17,613 nucleotides of DNA from the NCBI GenBank assembly GCA_022574315.1, contig JACZSH010000017.1:1-17613 (forward strand), given 5' to 3'. The DNA comes from Chloroflexota bacterium (lineage in GTDB: Bacteria; Chloroflexota; Dehalococcoidia; Dehalococcoidales; RBG-16-60-22). A program made the translations under genes and the position numbers. Below are positions 1 to 6,194 of the stretch, in pieces. The notes beneath the pieces were generated by a model. The model was given only the letters and a program-made list of their open reading frames with translations. It had not been told where the DNA came from and ran no database searches. Each line of letters begins with the position of its first letter. Position 1 is the stretch's first letter.

Positions 1-2
1 CC

Positions 3-443
3 AAGCGGTTTGAAAACGCCGAGGCTGCACCGCGCTTAGCCTTGGAACGCGAAAACGGAGTCCATCTCGCCATCGAGGACGAGCACATCTATACCGGCGC
101 TCTGCTGACCCTCTCTCTGGACACCGGCCGGCCGGCAACGTCCGTGGCAAAGCTGGCGAACGCCCTGAACCTCCAGCCGACCAAGCGAGGTGAGTACTAC
201 GCTCTAGTTCGCGGCATCGGGTCCGAGTCAGCCTTGGAGACGCTCGGCGGCGAAGACTTCGCGCGAGGCTACTTCCAGGAGAACCCTTGGCGGACTTGGA
301 TCGATCGCAAGCAAGCGGATCAAGACGGCAGACGGTCGCGGATGTTCTTCTCAGACGACGAGGATTTCGAGTTTGATTTCGATGCCGTTGGGGAAGTCGA
401 TAATGGTGAAGAGACGATTGACCTGATCGATTTGCTCATCTGA
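3..443 (+). CDS. 5'-truncated ORF of unknown function; right end possibly chimeric
   Basis: This frame is open from the left window edge to a TGA at 441-443. If a start exists inside the window it could be the TTG at 42, but the frame also reads upstream, so the gene probably begins outside. I do not recognise the product. Up to about residue 115 the codons look like real GC-rich coding sequence and the protein is soluble and mixed in charge. The last ~30 residues become very acidic (DDEDFEFDFD, then EETIDLIDLL). That stretch is antisense to a minus-strand frame that itself looks like a protein domain (351-500), so one of the two readings is false there. My inference is that the genuine coding sequence ends near 350 at a junction. 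No ribosome binding site or promoter is visible. Confidence is low. Confidence 0.35.
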   Translation, partial: KRFENAEAAPRLALERENGVHLAIEDEHIYTGALLTLSLDTGRPATSVAKLANALNLQPTKRGEYYALVRGIGSESALETLGGEDFARGYFQENPWRTWIDRKQADQDGRRSRMFFSDDEDFEFDFDAVGEVDNGEETIDLIDLLI

Positions 444-734
444 CCCGACGACCAACAGGCGATTGATACGATCATCGACGTAAATATAGGGGTCGTTTTT
501 CTTCGGTAATCCTGTAGTAATCTGTCTCGCTGCGGCGGTTCTGGGCGCTGGATTCTTAGGGCGGCCTGGGGGTGTGGGTGGTCTTGGGATTGCCCTTGGA
601 GCTGACGTGGTTGTGGTTACCGCACTCTGCTTCAGGGCCTGGAGCAGGCGGCTGAGATGGGTTTGCTGCCGGTAGCACCCGCTGTAGGTCCCGCCGGCAG
701 AAGTGCCGCCGCTGCGGCGGCCCCAGCTCTCCAA
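351..734 (-). pseudogene. Fragment resembling a secretin short (N-type) domain
   Basis: The minus-strand frame ends at a TGA at 351-353. Its last ~45 residues read ...DPYIYVDDRINRLLVVGSDE... followed by QIDQVNRLFTIIDFP. This matches the general pattern of the short repeated N1/N2-type domains of secretins: a D/E-R-x-N-x-L-hydrophobic strand, then a helix containing 'I..L...ID'. The upstream half is a low-complexity Ala/Pro/Thr linker, which is also common between such domains. No outer-membrane secretin barrel domain follows, and the frame stops immediately after the second strand, so this can only be a fragment. An outer-membrane secretin would be out of place in a Chloroflexota backbone. 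The assignment rests on motif recognition alone. The plus strand from 444 to 736 holds nothing else that I can support. Confidence 0.35.
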
Positions 735-736
735 AT

Positions 737-1059
737 GTATTGGTCAAGACCTATACCCGGCTGCAATGGTATTTCAGCGAGGTGCTGCCTATTTTCATTC
801 TGGCCAGCATTTTACTCTGGGTAAGAGATATTACCGGGCTGCTTGATTTTATTACCGCCGGGCTTGAACCCCTGGTTGAGTTCATCGGGTTACCCGCCGA
901 AACGTCCCTGGTCTTTCTCTACGGCTTTTTCCGGCGGGGGATTTCGGGGCGGCCGGATTATATGACCTGTACAACTCGGGGGCGCTTCTGGGGATACCGC
1001 TGGTGGTGGCGGCGGGGGGGGTTGGCTGGCCGGGCCGGTGGCGGCCAAAAAACGGCTAG
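737..1059 (+). pseudogene. feoB: feoB remnant: C-terminal end of ferrous iron transporter B, frameshifted
   Basis: The frame from about 737 encodes a segment typical of the last membrane helices of FeoB, the GTPase-linked ferrous iron permease: RLQWYFSEVLPIFILASILL, then a helix ending in GLPAETSLVFLYGFFRR. FeoB proteins continue here with RRDFGAAGLYDLY. In this DNA the continuation (DFGAAGLYDLYNSGALLGIPLVVAA) lies in a different frame that starts at 940, after a run of five G at 936-940. Reading on, the second frame degenerates and stops at TAG 1057-1059, before the final conserved helix. The N-terminal GTPase domain and most of the permease are absent upstream. What is seen is a tail fragment with at least one frameshift. 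I infer a decaying gene remnant, although a sequencing error in the G-run could explain the frameshift alone. Confidence 0.7.
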
Positions 1060-1115
1060 CTTTTGCGGCTGCCTGAGCCTGATTTCTCAACTTTTAAGAG
1101 CCTCACCGTGGAATA

Positions 1116-1144
1116 TTGTTTGTCTTTTGCGGTTGTGGTATAAT
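1116..1144 (+). promoter_or_regulatory. Promoter of the rpsF-ssb-rpsR operon (sigma-70 type, extended -10)
   Basis: TTGTTT at 1116-1121 and a perfect TATAAT at 1139-1144 are separated by 17 bp. TGG directly before the -10 gives the extended -10 form TGGTATAAT. Transcription would start near 1151, leaving a leader of only about 20 nt before the rpsF ATG. That is too short to hold the S6:S18-binding leader structure known from other bacteria. Confidence 0.8.
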
Positions 1145-1172
1145 AATCAAGAAAAAAATTGTAGGAAAGTAG

Positions 1173-1511
1173 ATGGCGTCTGATAAAGAGAACCAGGAAG
1201 CATTACCGGAAGCAGATAAAAAATTGCGTGACTATGAGTTAGTCTACATCGTCAGTCCGGAAGTTGATGAAGAAGCCCTTGAAAGCACCACCGGTAACGT
1301 GAACCAGTTTATTACCAGTAATGGCGGCATTGTGTCCGAGGAGGAGAAGTGGGGTAAACGGAAACTTGCCTATCCGATTAACCGTTTCCAGGAAGGTAAT
1401 TACGTGCTGACTCGATTTAAGATGGAGCCAGTGTGGAGCAGGGGGCTGGAAGCTAGCCTGGAGATATCCGAGGATGTCTTGCGGTACCTCTTGATAAGGG
1501 TGGGTAGTTAA
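1173..1511 (+). CDS. rpsF: 30S ribosomal protein S6
   Basis: S6 binds 16S rRNA together with S18 on the platform of the small subunit. The 112-residue product has the S6 fold signature: DYELVYIVSPEV as the first strand, GGIVSEEEKWGKRKLAYPI (the W-G-x-R-x-L-A-Y-P-I motif) and GNYVLTRF in the centre, and EDVLRYLLIRV at the end. The N-terminus carries about 18 extra charged residues before the usual start. The ATG at 1173 follows AGGAAAG (1163-1169) with a tight 3-nt spacing. It is the first gene after the promoter at 1116-1144, and ssb and rpsR follow in the order found across bacteria, supporting co-transcription. It ends shortly after the last strand, with no long acidic tail. Confidence 0.97.
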   Translation: MASDKENQEALPEADKKLRDYELVYIVSPEVDEEALESTTGNVNQFITSNGGIVSEEEKWGKRKLAYPINRFQEGNYVLTRFKMEPVWSRGLEASLEISEDVLRYLLIRVGS

Positions 1512-1523
1512 ATCGGGTGGTTG

Positions 1524-1555
1524 CCCGTTCCCGGAAACAGTGAGTGCGGAACGGG
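1524..1555 (+). other. Intergenic RNA hairpin between rpsF and ssb
   Basis: CCCGTTCC (1524-1531) and GGAACGGG (1548-1555) form a perfect 8-bp stem around a 16-nt loop. It sits directly upstream of the ssb Shine-Dalgarno sequence (AAAGGAG, 1558-1564). No T-run follows, so it is not an intrinsic terminator. It may tune ssb translation, protect a processed mRNA end or serve as a protein site. The structure is read by eye and the role is inference. Confidence 0.5.
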
Positions 1556-1574
1556 TCAAAGGAGTCGAAGGGCA

Positions 1575-2036
1575 ATGCCAAGTTTGAACAAGGTGATAAT
1601 TATCGGAAACGTGGGCGGGGAGCCGGAAATGCGGTTTACGCCTAACGGCAAACCGGTAACTTCCTTTCGCGTGGCGACAAACTGGGTGTCGACTACTCCC
1701 GAGGGCGAGCGCAGACAAGAGACCGAGTGGTTCAACGTGGTGGTCTGGAATAAGCTGGCGGAACAGTGTAACCAGTTTCTGGCCAAAGGACGCCTGGTCT
1801 ACGCTGAAGGCAGAATCCATACGCGGAGCTGGGAAGGGCAAGATGGGCAACAGCACTCCCGGGCGGAAGTGGTGGCGAACAAAGTAATATTTCTGGACCG
1901 GCGCGGGATGGCACCGCTTTCCGAGGACAAAATTGAAGGCGGCGGCGAGGAAAAGCTGGAGGGGAGCAGCGGTGGCGAGGAAAAGCTGGAGGGGAGCAGT
2001 GGGGCCGAGTTGGAACCGGATGATATTCCATTTTAG
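1575..2036 (+). CDS. ssb: Single-stranded DNA-binding protein
   Basis: SSB coats single-stranded DNA during replication and repair and recruits partners through its C-terminal tip. The ATG at 1575 fits best: it is preceded by AAAGGAG (1558-1564) and gives the classical N-terminus MPSLNKVIIIGNVGGEPEMR. An in-frame upstream TTG at 1521 would add 18 residues that overlap the intergenic hairpin. The 153-residue product has an OB fold over residues 1-110, with WVST..GERRQETEWFNVVVW in the centre and GRLVYAEGRIHTRSWEGQDG next. A flexible linker and the canonical tip DDIPF end the protein. The linker contains a nearly perfect tandem duplication, GGEEKLEGSS twice. The gene lies between rpsF and rpsR, as in many bacteria. 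Confidence 0.96.
   Translation: MPSLNKVIIIGNVGGEPEMRFTPNGKPVTSFRVATNWVSTTPEGERRQETEWFNVVVWNKLAEQCNQFLAKGRLVYAEGRIHTRSWEGQDGQQHSRAEVVANKVIFLDRRGMAPLSEDKIEGGGEEKLEGSSGGEEKLEGSSGAELEPDDIPF
1941..2000 (+). repeat. 30-bp tandem duplication in the ssb linker
   Basis: Units 1941-1970 and 1971-2000 match at 28 of 30 positions and each encode GGEEKLEGSS. The duplication keeps the reading frame and only lengthens the disordered linker before the DDIPF tip. Both differences are third-position changes (ggc/ggt and agc/agt), so the protein repeat is exact. Confidence 0.9.
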
Positions 2037-2052
2037 AAGAGAAGGGTAGTAT

Positions 2053-2349
2053 ATGGCGGAAGTTAGAGGATCAAGAGGTACCAGATGGGGAAGAAGACGG
2101 TATGTTCCCCGGCGTAAATTTTGTTCGTTTTGCAAGGATAAGATAAAGGCCATCGAGTATAAAGAGCCGATGAAGCTGCGCGCTTACATTTCGGATAGAG
2201 GCAAGATTTCCCCTCGCCGTAAGAGCGGTACCTGCGCCAAGCATCAGCGTCTCCTGGCGACGGCGATTAAAAGGGCGCGACACCTGGCGTTGCTGCCTTA
2301 CGTGGCGGCCCATATGCACGAGACCGAGAGTGTCGGTTTTCGTGGTTAA
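2053..2349 (+). CDS. rpsR: 30S ribosomal protein S18
   Basis: S18 pairs with S6 on the 30S platform. The 98-residue product has the S18 core: RRKFCSFCKDK, then LRAYISDRGKISPRRKSGT, then AKHQRLLATAIKRARHLALLPYV. Four potential metal ligands are present, C24-x2-C27 and C61-x2-H64, so this appears to be the cysteine-containing (C+) zinc-binding form. The ATG at 2053 follows GAAGGG (2041-2046). It is the last gene of the rpsF operon. About 83 nt separate it from rpmH, with no clear terminator between them. Confidence 0.96.
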   Translation: MAEVRGSRGTRWGRRRYVPRRKFCSFCKDKIKAIEYKEPMKLRAYISDRGKISPRRKSGTCAKHQRLLATAIKRARHLALLPYVAAHMHETESVGFRG

Positions 2350-2432
2350 TTCAAATTCACAGGTAAAATCCCTGCCTCTTTATCCCCGTTTCATCAAAGG
2401 GGAGGGTAGTTTGTGTTTAACAGGGAGTTAGT

Positions 2433-2573
2433 GTGCCGAAAAGAACCTATCAACCGAAGAAAATTCCGAGAAAGCGTGAGCATGGCTTTCTCAAGAGAAT
2501 GAGCACCCGGAGCGGTCGTAACGTTCTGAAAGCACGGCGGCTGAAAGGCCGCCTGCGATTGACGGTAGTCTGA
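2433..2573 (+). CDS. rpmH: 50S ribosomal protein L34
   Basis: This 46-residue, highly basic protein reads MPKRTYQPKKIPRKREHGFL and continues with KRMSTRSGRNVLKARRLKGR, the standard L34 sequence. L34 binds 23S rRNA near the exit-tunnel region of the large subunit. The start is GTG at 2433, preceded by GGGAG (2423-2427) with 5-nt spacing. The stop is TGA at 2571-2573. The gene is followed by rnpA, yidD, yidC and jag, the order conserved next to replication origins in many bacteria. No dnaA or DnaA-box cluster is visible here. It is easily missed because of its length and GTG start. Confidence 0.95.
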   Translation: MPKRTYQPKKIPRKREHGFLKRMSTRSGRNVLKARRLKGRLRLTVV

Positions 2574-2621
2574 CGCCGGATACGGCGTCCTGGCCGGTGA
2601 ATTAGAGGATTGAGCGCGGGT

Positions 2622-2984
2622 ATGGTGAGAGGAGAATATCTGACCAAAACGGAGCAGTACGCGCTGGTATACCGGGAAGGTAGCTCGTGGGTGGACAGAC
2701 TGGTGGTGATGAAAGCTCTGCCCAACAGTCTGGATTTGACCAGGTGTGGCTTTTCGGTGAGTCGGCGGGTAGGCTCGGCGGTGGTACGGAACCGGGTGAA
2801 GCGCCGGCTCCGTGAAATTCTGCGGCTGACACCGCTGCCGTCGGGATGGGACATCGTCTTTATCGCCCGTCCCCGGGTGGCCGCCGCCCGGTATGATAAT
2901 ATTGAGAAATCGGTCCGGGGGTTGTTAGCCCGGGCCGGATTACTGACGGAAAAATATGAAGAGACTTGCCTTAGGACTAATTAA
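2622..2984 (+). CDS. rnpA: Ribonuclease P protein component
   Basis: RnpA is the protein subunit that helps the RNase P RNA bind and cleave pre-tRNA 5' leaders. The 120-residue product shows the family pattern: an N-terminal LTKTEQYALVYREG (family 'F..VYR.G' segment), RCGFSVSRRVGSAVVRNRVKRRLRE with the central RNR motif (residues 56-58), and WDIVFIARP near the C-terminus. I chose the ATG at 2622. The in-frame TTG at 2610 lies only one nucleotide after its candidate AGAGG, while that same AGAGG lies about 13 nt from the ATG, which is acceptable but long. The gene overlaps yidD by 29 bp, suggesting translational coupling, and follows rpmH closely. Confidence 0.93.
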   Translation: MVRGEYLTKTEQYALVYREGSSWVDRLVVMKALPNSLDLTRCGFSVSRRVGSAVVRNRVKRRLREILRLTPLPSGWDIVFIARPRVAAARYDNIEKSVRGLLARAGLLTEKYEETCLRTN

Positions 2985-3165
2985 GCTTTACCAGGCGACT
3001 TTATCACTGGTGACGCTGTCGTCCTGTCGTTATGCTCCCAGTTGTTCCGAATATACCCATGAAGCAATCACCAAGTTTGGCCTGTTTAAAGGGGTATGGC
3101 TGGGAGTGAAGCGACTGACCCGCTGCCACCCGTTACATTCCGGGGGTTACGACCCGATACCTTGA
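2956..3165 (+). CDS. yidD: Membrane protein insertion efficiency factor YidD
   Basis: YidD is a small peripheral membrane protein that assists YidC-dependent insertion of inner-membrane proteins. The 69-residue product carries the family hallmarks: SSCRYAPSCSEYTHEAI with its cysteine pattern in the middle, and RCHPLHSGGYDPIP at the C-terminus. The N-terminal helix MKRLALGLIKLYQATLSLV is amphipathic. The gene begins inside the end of rnpA (29-bp overlap) and lies upstream of yidC, but a lipoprotein gene is inserted between them. Confidence 0.95.
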   Translation: MKRLALGLIKLYQATLSLVTLSSCRYAPSCSEYTHEAITKFGLFKGVWLGVKRLTRCHPLHSGGYDPIP

Positions 3166-3230
3166 GGTGGCGCGGAACTCTTCCCAATCCGGCGCCGGTG
3201 GGCGATTTTTAAGCGGAGGAATATTGACAG

Positions 3231-4364
3231 GTGTGGCTGAATAAAATAAGGATGGGTAAAATACTGCTCCTGGCGCTGATGTTGCTGGTGCTTCTCACCG
3301 GACCGACTCTGCTGGGTTGCGCCAACACCGGCATTACGCCAAAGGGATGGTCAGGAGCGGTGGTTGATGGAGACGCGCTTTACCTGGGCTCTATGGAAGG
3401 TGAGCTGGTCTCCATAAACGCGTTGAATCGGGAGCGCCGGTGGGCGGATGTCCTCTTCGAAGCCACCAAGTCGACCGGTGGTTTTGGTTGCGCGCAGGGG
3501 TCATCGGCGGTGGCGATATACGGCTCTCCGGTCCTGGCGGGCGACCTGGTATACAGCACCGCCTACAATGGTAAAGTGTACGCCATTAATGCCGAGTCCG
3601 GTAAATTGAGATGGATATATCCCCGGGAAGGCGAGTTGGAGCCCATCGTGGGGGGGCCGGTGGTCGCCGCGGGGAGGCTATATTTTGGCGGCTCGGACGG
3701 TAAGATATACGCCCTGGACGCGGCTACCGGCGACCTGGAATGGGAGTTCGAGACCGGTGACAAGATATGGTCGACCCCCTCAGTGGTCGGGAATACGTTG
3801 TATATCGGGTCTTTTGACAAGAAAGTCTATGCCCTGGATGCCACCGACGGCAGCCCGAAATGGGAATTTGAAACCCAGGGGACTATCGTCGCCACGCCAC
3901 TCGTCCGGGACGGTACGGTCTATGTCGGCTCTTTTGACCGGTACTTTTATGCCCTGAATGCGGATGACGGCAGTCTGAAATGGAAAACCATGTCCGGGAA
4001 CTGGTTCTGGGCGGAAGCGGTAGCTGATGATAGTGTCATTTATGCCGGCTCAATCGACGGTAAGGTTTACGCCCTGAAAGCCGGAGACGGTAGTAAGATA
4101 GCGGTGTATGACCTGGGCAGCCCGGTCAGCTCGTCCCCGGTGGTGGTTGACGGTTCGGTTATCGTGGCTACCGAGGAGGGCCGGGTATTCTCACTGGAAC
4201 CCGGTAGTATTCAGCCCAGGGAACTGGCCAATCTGGAGAAAAAAATATACGCGCCGCTGGCCGCCGGCAATGGGACTGTTTATATCCACGGTGATGACGA
4301 TGTTCTTCAGGCCCTGGATGCGCAGTCTGGAGTCATATTGTGGAGTCTATCATTAGAGGATTAG
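3231..4364 (+). CDS. PQQ-repeat beta-propeller lipoprotein in the yidD-yidC interval
   Basis: The 377-residue product begins with a basic n-region (residues 1-10), a hydrophobic stretch and the lipobox-like TLLGC at residues ~26-30, so it should be exported and lipid-anchored. The mature part consists of repeated blades of the form 'G-x-V-Y-A-L-(D/N)-A-x-(T/D)-G-x-(L/P)-x-W-x-(F)-x-T', for example KIYALDAATGDLEWEFET and KVYALDATDGSPKWEFET. About seven such units are visible, a PQQ-like (BamB-type) propeller. No dehydrogenase catalytic residues are apparent, so a scaffold or chaperone role is likelier than quinoprotein enzymology. The GTG at 3231 follows GGAGG (3215-3219). An ATG at 3252 would shorten the n-region. 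yidC starts 14 nt after its stop, which suggests co-expression with the insertase. A direct role in membrane-protein assembly is inference. Confidence 0.88.
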   Translation: MWLNKIRMGKILLLALMLLVLLTGPTLLGCANTGITPKGWSGAVVDGDALYLGSMEGELVSINALNRERRWADVLFEATKSTGGFGCAQGSSAVAIYGSPVLAGDLVYSTAYNGKVYAINAESGKLRWIYPREGELEPIVGGPVVAAGRLYFGGSDGKIYALDAATGDLEWEFETGDKIWSTPSVVGNTLYIGSFDKKVYALDATDGSPKWEFETQGTIVATPLVRDGTVYVGSFDRYFYALNADDGSLKWKTMSGNWFWAEAVADDSVIYAGSIDGKVYALKAGDGSKIAVYDLGSPVSSSPVVVDGSVIVATEEGRVFSLEPGSIQPRELANLEKKIYAPLAAGNGTVYIHGDDDVLQALDAQSGVILWSLSLED

Positions 4365-4378
4365 CGAGGTAGGTTTAA

Positions 4379-5332
4379 TTGGACATTGGAGCAATATGGG
4401 ATTTAATTATCCTGTCACCGATGATAAATGTCCTGATTGTTTTATCAGGATATCTGCTCAATAACTTTGGTCTGGCGATTCTGGTGCTGACCATTCTGGT
4501 GCGGTTGGTAACCTTACCGCTTACCCTGAAACAGTTAAAAGCGACTAAAGCCATGCAGGACATGCAGCCGCTGATGGAAGAGCTGAAAAGGAAGCACCCT
4601 CGCGATAAGCAGAAGCTGGCGCAGGAGCAAATGCGGCTTTACAAAGAGTCCGGGGTTAGCCCGGCGGGCTGCCTGCTACCCATGCTGGTGCAGATGCCCA
4701 TCTGGATTGCCCTTTTCCAGTCAATCATCCGGGTGCTGGCCGTGGTGCCGGAAGATTTTCTGAGCCTGTCCCGGTACCTTTACACGTCCTGGGAGCAGGT
4801 ATTCTCCCTGGTGCCCCTGAACAGCCAGTTCCTGTGGCTTGACCTGGCGGTACCGGACAAATTCATCCTGCTGCCTATCCTGGTCGGGGGTACCATGTGG
4901 GTGCAGCAAAAGATGATAATGCCCTCCAGGTCTGATTCCAAGCAGGCGGCGCAGCAGCAGATGATGCTCTGGATGATGCCGCTGATGTTTGCTTTCCTGA
5001 CCATGCAGTTTCCCAGCGGGCTGGCTCTCTACTGGGTGATTTCAAATGCGGTCACCATTGTTATCCAGTACTATATCACCGGGGGCTGGGGTGGACTGGC
5101 CACGGTGTTTGGCAAGAAACCCGCCCGGGACAAGAAATACCATAAGCGCATTGCCTATGCCGAAGAAAAGCGTATCGCCGTTACCGATGCCGATGCCGAT
5201 GCCGATGCCGATGCCGGCACCGACCTTGGGGCCGACATTTCGGCAGGTGGGAAGGTGAGCAAGAAGGGCTCCGGCTTCCAGATGATAAACCGGCAGGCGA
5301 AAAAAGGTAGAAGTCACCGTCGGAAACGGTGA
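4379..5332 (+). CDS. yidC: Membrane protein insertase YidC/Oxa1/SpoIIIJ family
   Basis: YidC inserts and folds membrane proteins alone or with SecYEG. The 317-residue product is the short monoderm form without the large periplasmic P1 domain. The first helix (~residues 18-50, LAILVLTILVRLVTLPLT) carries the essential intramembrane arginine (R42). A charged cytoplasmic hairpin (KQLKATKAMQDMQPLMEELK and on) and the helices around CLLPMLVQMPIWIALFQSI, ILLPILVGGTMW and LMFAFLTMQFPSGLALYWV follow. There is no obvious lipobox signal at the N-terminus. The tail has a DADADADADA stretch and ends KKGRSHRRKR, basic enough to touch the ribosome. The start is TTG at 4379, with GAGGTAGG (4366-4373) 5 nt upstream. 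jag follows after 17 nt. Confidence 0.96.
   Translation: MDIGAIWDLIILSPMINVLIVLSGYLLNNFGLAILVLTILVRLVTLPLTLKQLKATKAMQDMQPLMEELKRKHPRDKQKLAQEQMRLYKESGVSPAGCLLPMLVQMPIWIALFQSIIRVLAVVPEDFLSLSRYLYTSWEQVFSLVPLNSQFLWLDLAVPDKFILLPILVGGTMWVQQKMIMPSRSDSKQAAQQQMMLWMMPLMFAFLTMQFPSGLALYWVISNAVTIVIQYYITGGWGGLATVFGKKPARDKKYHKRIAYAEEKRIAVTDADADADADAGTDLGADISAGGKVSKKGSGFQMINRQAKKGRSHRRKR
5186..5215 (+). repeat. Hexanucleotide repeat (GATGCC)x5 in yidC
   Basis: Five exact copies of GATGCC encode a (Asp-Ala)5 stretch in the cytoplasmic tail of YidC. Changes in copy number would stay in frame, so this would change tail length and charge rather than switch the gene off. Confidence 0.95.
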
Positions 5333-5349
5333 TGGCAGCGAGGTAACAG

Positions 5350-5847
5350 ATGGAGATATCCGGAAACAAGAAAGACACCGCGGAAACCGCCCGAGATATC
5401 CTGGAAGCTCTCCTTGACCTGATGGGAGTATCAACGGTGGTCACTCCGGTGGCTGAATTCACCACTGACGGAGACGAGGGTGCAGAACCGACAATTACCC
5501 TTGATGTCAGAGGCGATGACCCGGGTATTTTGATTGGACGGCGCGGGCAGACCCTTTCTTGCCTCCAGTACCTGGTCAGGATTATCGTCGGGCATCAAAC
5601 TCAGGAATGGCCCCCGATAATTATCGATGTTGAGGGTTATAAGCGGCGCCGCTTTGAAGCACTGCAGGCCCTGGCCAACCGGATAGCGGAGCAGGTGAAG
5701 ACCAGGGGAGTCCCGTTTGCCCTGGAGCCAATGCCCGCTTTCGACCGGCGCATTATCCACCTTTCCCTGGCGGGGCACCCCGAGGTTACCACTCAGAGCA
5801 ATGGTGAAGGGGAGATGCGCAAGGTGGTTATCCAGCCCAGAGAGTAA
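5350..5847 (+). CDS. jag: Jag/KhpB-type KH and R3H domain RNA-binding protein
   Basis: Jag (KhpB) proteins bind RNA and are almost always encoded next to yidC. The 165-residue product has a KH domain with the GRRG loop at residues 63-66 (ILIGRRGQTLSCLQYL). A C-terminal R3H domain follows, with R133-x3-H137 in MPAFDRRIIHLSL. The N-terminal Jag_N region of longer homologues is essentially missing; only ~30 residues precede the KH core. The ATG at 5350 has GAGG a few bases upstream. It closes the rpmH-jag run. The 50 nt after its stop contain no terminator hairpin, so some read-through into the ileS leader is possible. Confidence 0.94.
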   Translation: MEISGNKKDTAETARDILEALLDLMGVSTVVTPVAEFTTDGDEGAEPTITLDVRGDDPGILIGRRGQTLSCLQYLVRIIVGHQTQEWPPIIIDVEGYKRRRFEALQALANRIAEQVKTRGVPFALEPMPAFDRRIIHLSLAGHPEVTTQSNGEGEMRKVVIQPRE

Positions 5848-5899
5848 CAATAATCCCTGATTGATTTACTGTTTACAATATGCTAACCTTTAACAGCAA

Positions 5900-6172
5900 A
5901 GGCGTGGACGGAGACGAGTAAGGGAGATAAAAGGTAGCCAGCGAGTCTGGTATGGTGGAAGCAGACATGACCGCCTCCCCGAAAATCACTCCCGAGCCGC
6001 CGGTTGAACGGTAGTCGGGCAGGACCGACGCCCAGTAGGCCTGGCCGGTAGCGTCAGCCGTTATCGTGACGAGGGCATCAGAGAGTGCCTTTAAGGAGTG
6101 CCCCGGTGGTCCGGGGAAATAGGGTGGTACCGCGGGTTGAATGATTCCCGTCCCTTGAGGACGGGATTTTTT
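5900..6172 (+). promoter_or_regulatory. T-box leader (isoleucine) controlling ileS
   Basis: T-box leaders bind a specific tRNA and allow transcription when that tRNA is uncharged. Stem I landmarks are seen in order: GACGAGTA (near 5912-5919), AGCGAGTCTGG (5939-5950) and GGTGGAAGC (5954-5962). The specifier region GAAAATCACTCCCGAG follows, with ATC (an Ile codon) at 5985-5987. The T-box sequence AATAGGGTGGTACCGCGG lies at 6118-6135 and contains the TGGT bulge that pairs with the tRNA acceptor end. An intrinsic terminator follows, and ileS starts 22 nt later. The specifier codon matches the gene it controls. The 5' limit is approximate, and I see no clean promoter between jag and the leader. 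Confidence 0.93.
6146..6172 (+). terminator. Regulated terminator of the ileS T-box
   Basis: TCCCGTCC (6146-6153) pairs perfectly with GGACGGGA (6159-6166) around a 5-nt loop, and six T follow at 6167-6172. It lies just downstream of the T-box sequence, as expected for the alternative terminator. Confidence 0.92.
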
Positions 6173-6194
6173 GTTATTGAAGGGGATTTGAAAT

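Noticed and set aside
1239..2153. 304-residue minus-strand ORF across rpsF and ssb
   Set aside because: It is fully antisense to two certain genes, has no recognisable domain and no ribosome binding site; it is a by-product of GC-biased codons.
2380..2402. TTATCCCCG as a DnaA box, and CCCC..GGGG hairpin as a terminator before rpmH
   Set aside because: One near-match without a cluster or dnaA does not support an origin, and the hairpin has a bulge and no T-run on either strand.
3231..4364. Quinoprotein dehydrogenase
   Set aside because: The blades are PQQ-like, but I see no cofactor-binding or catalytic residues, and the product is a small lipoprotein.
5042..5465. Minus-strand ORFs rich in GIGIGI or HRHRHR opposite the end of yidC
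   Set aside because: They are reverse readings of the (GATGCC)5 repeat within yidC.
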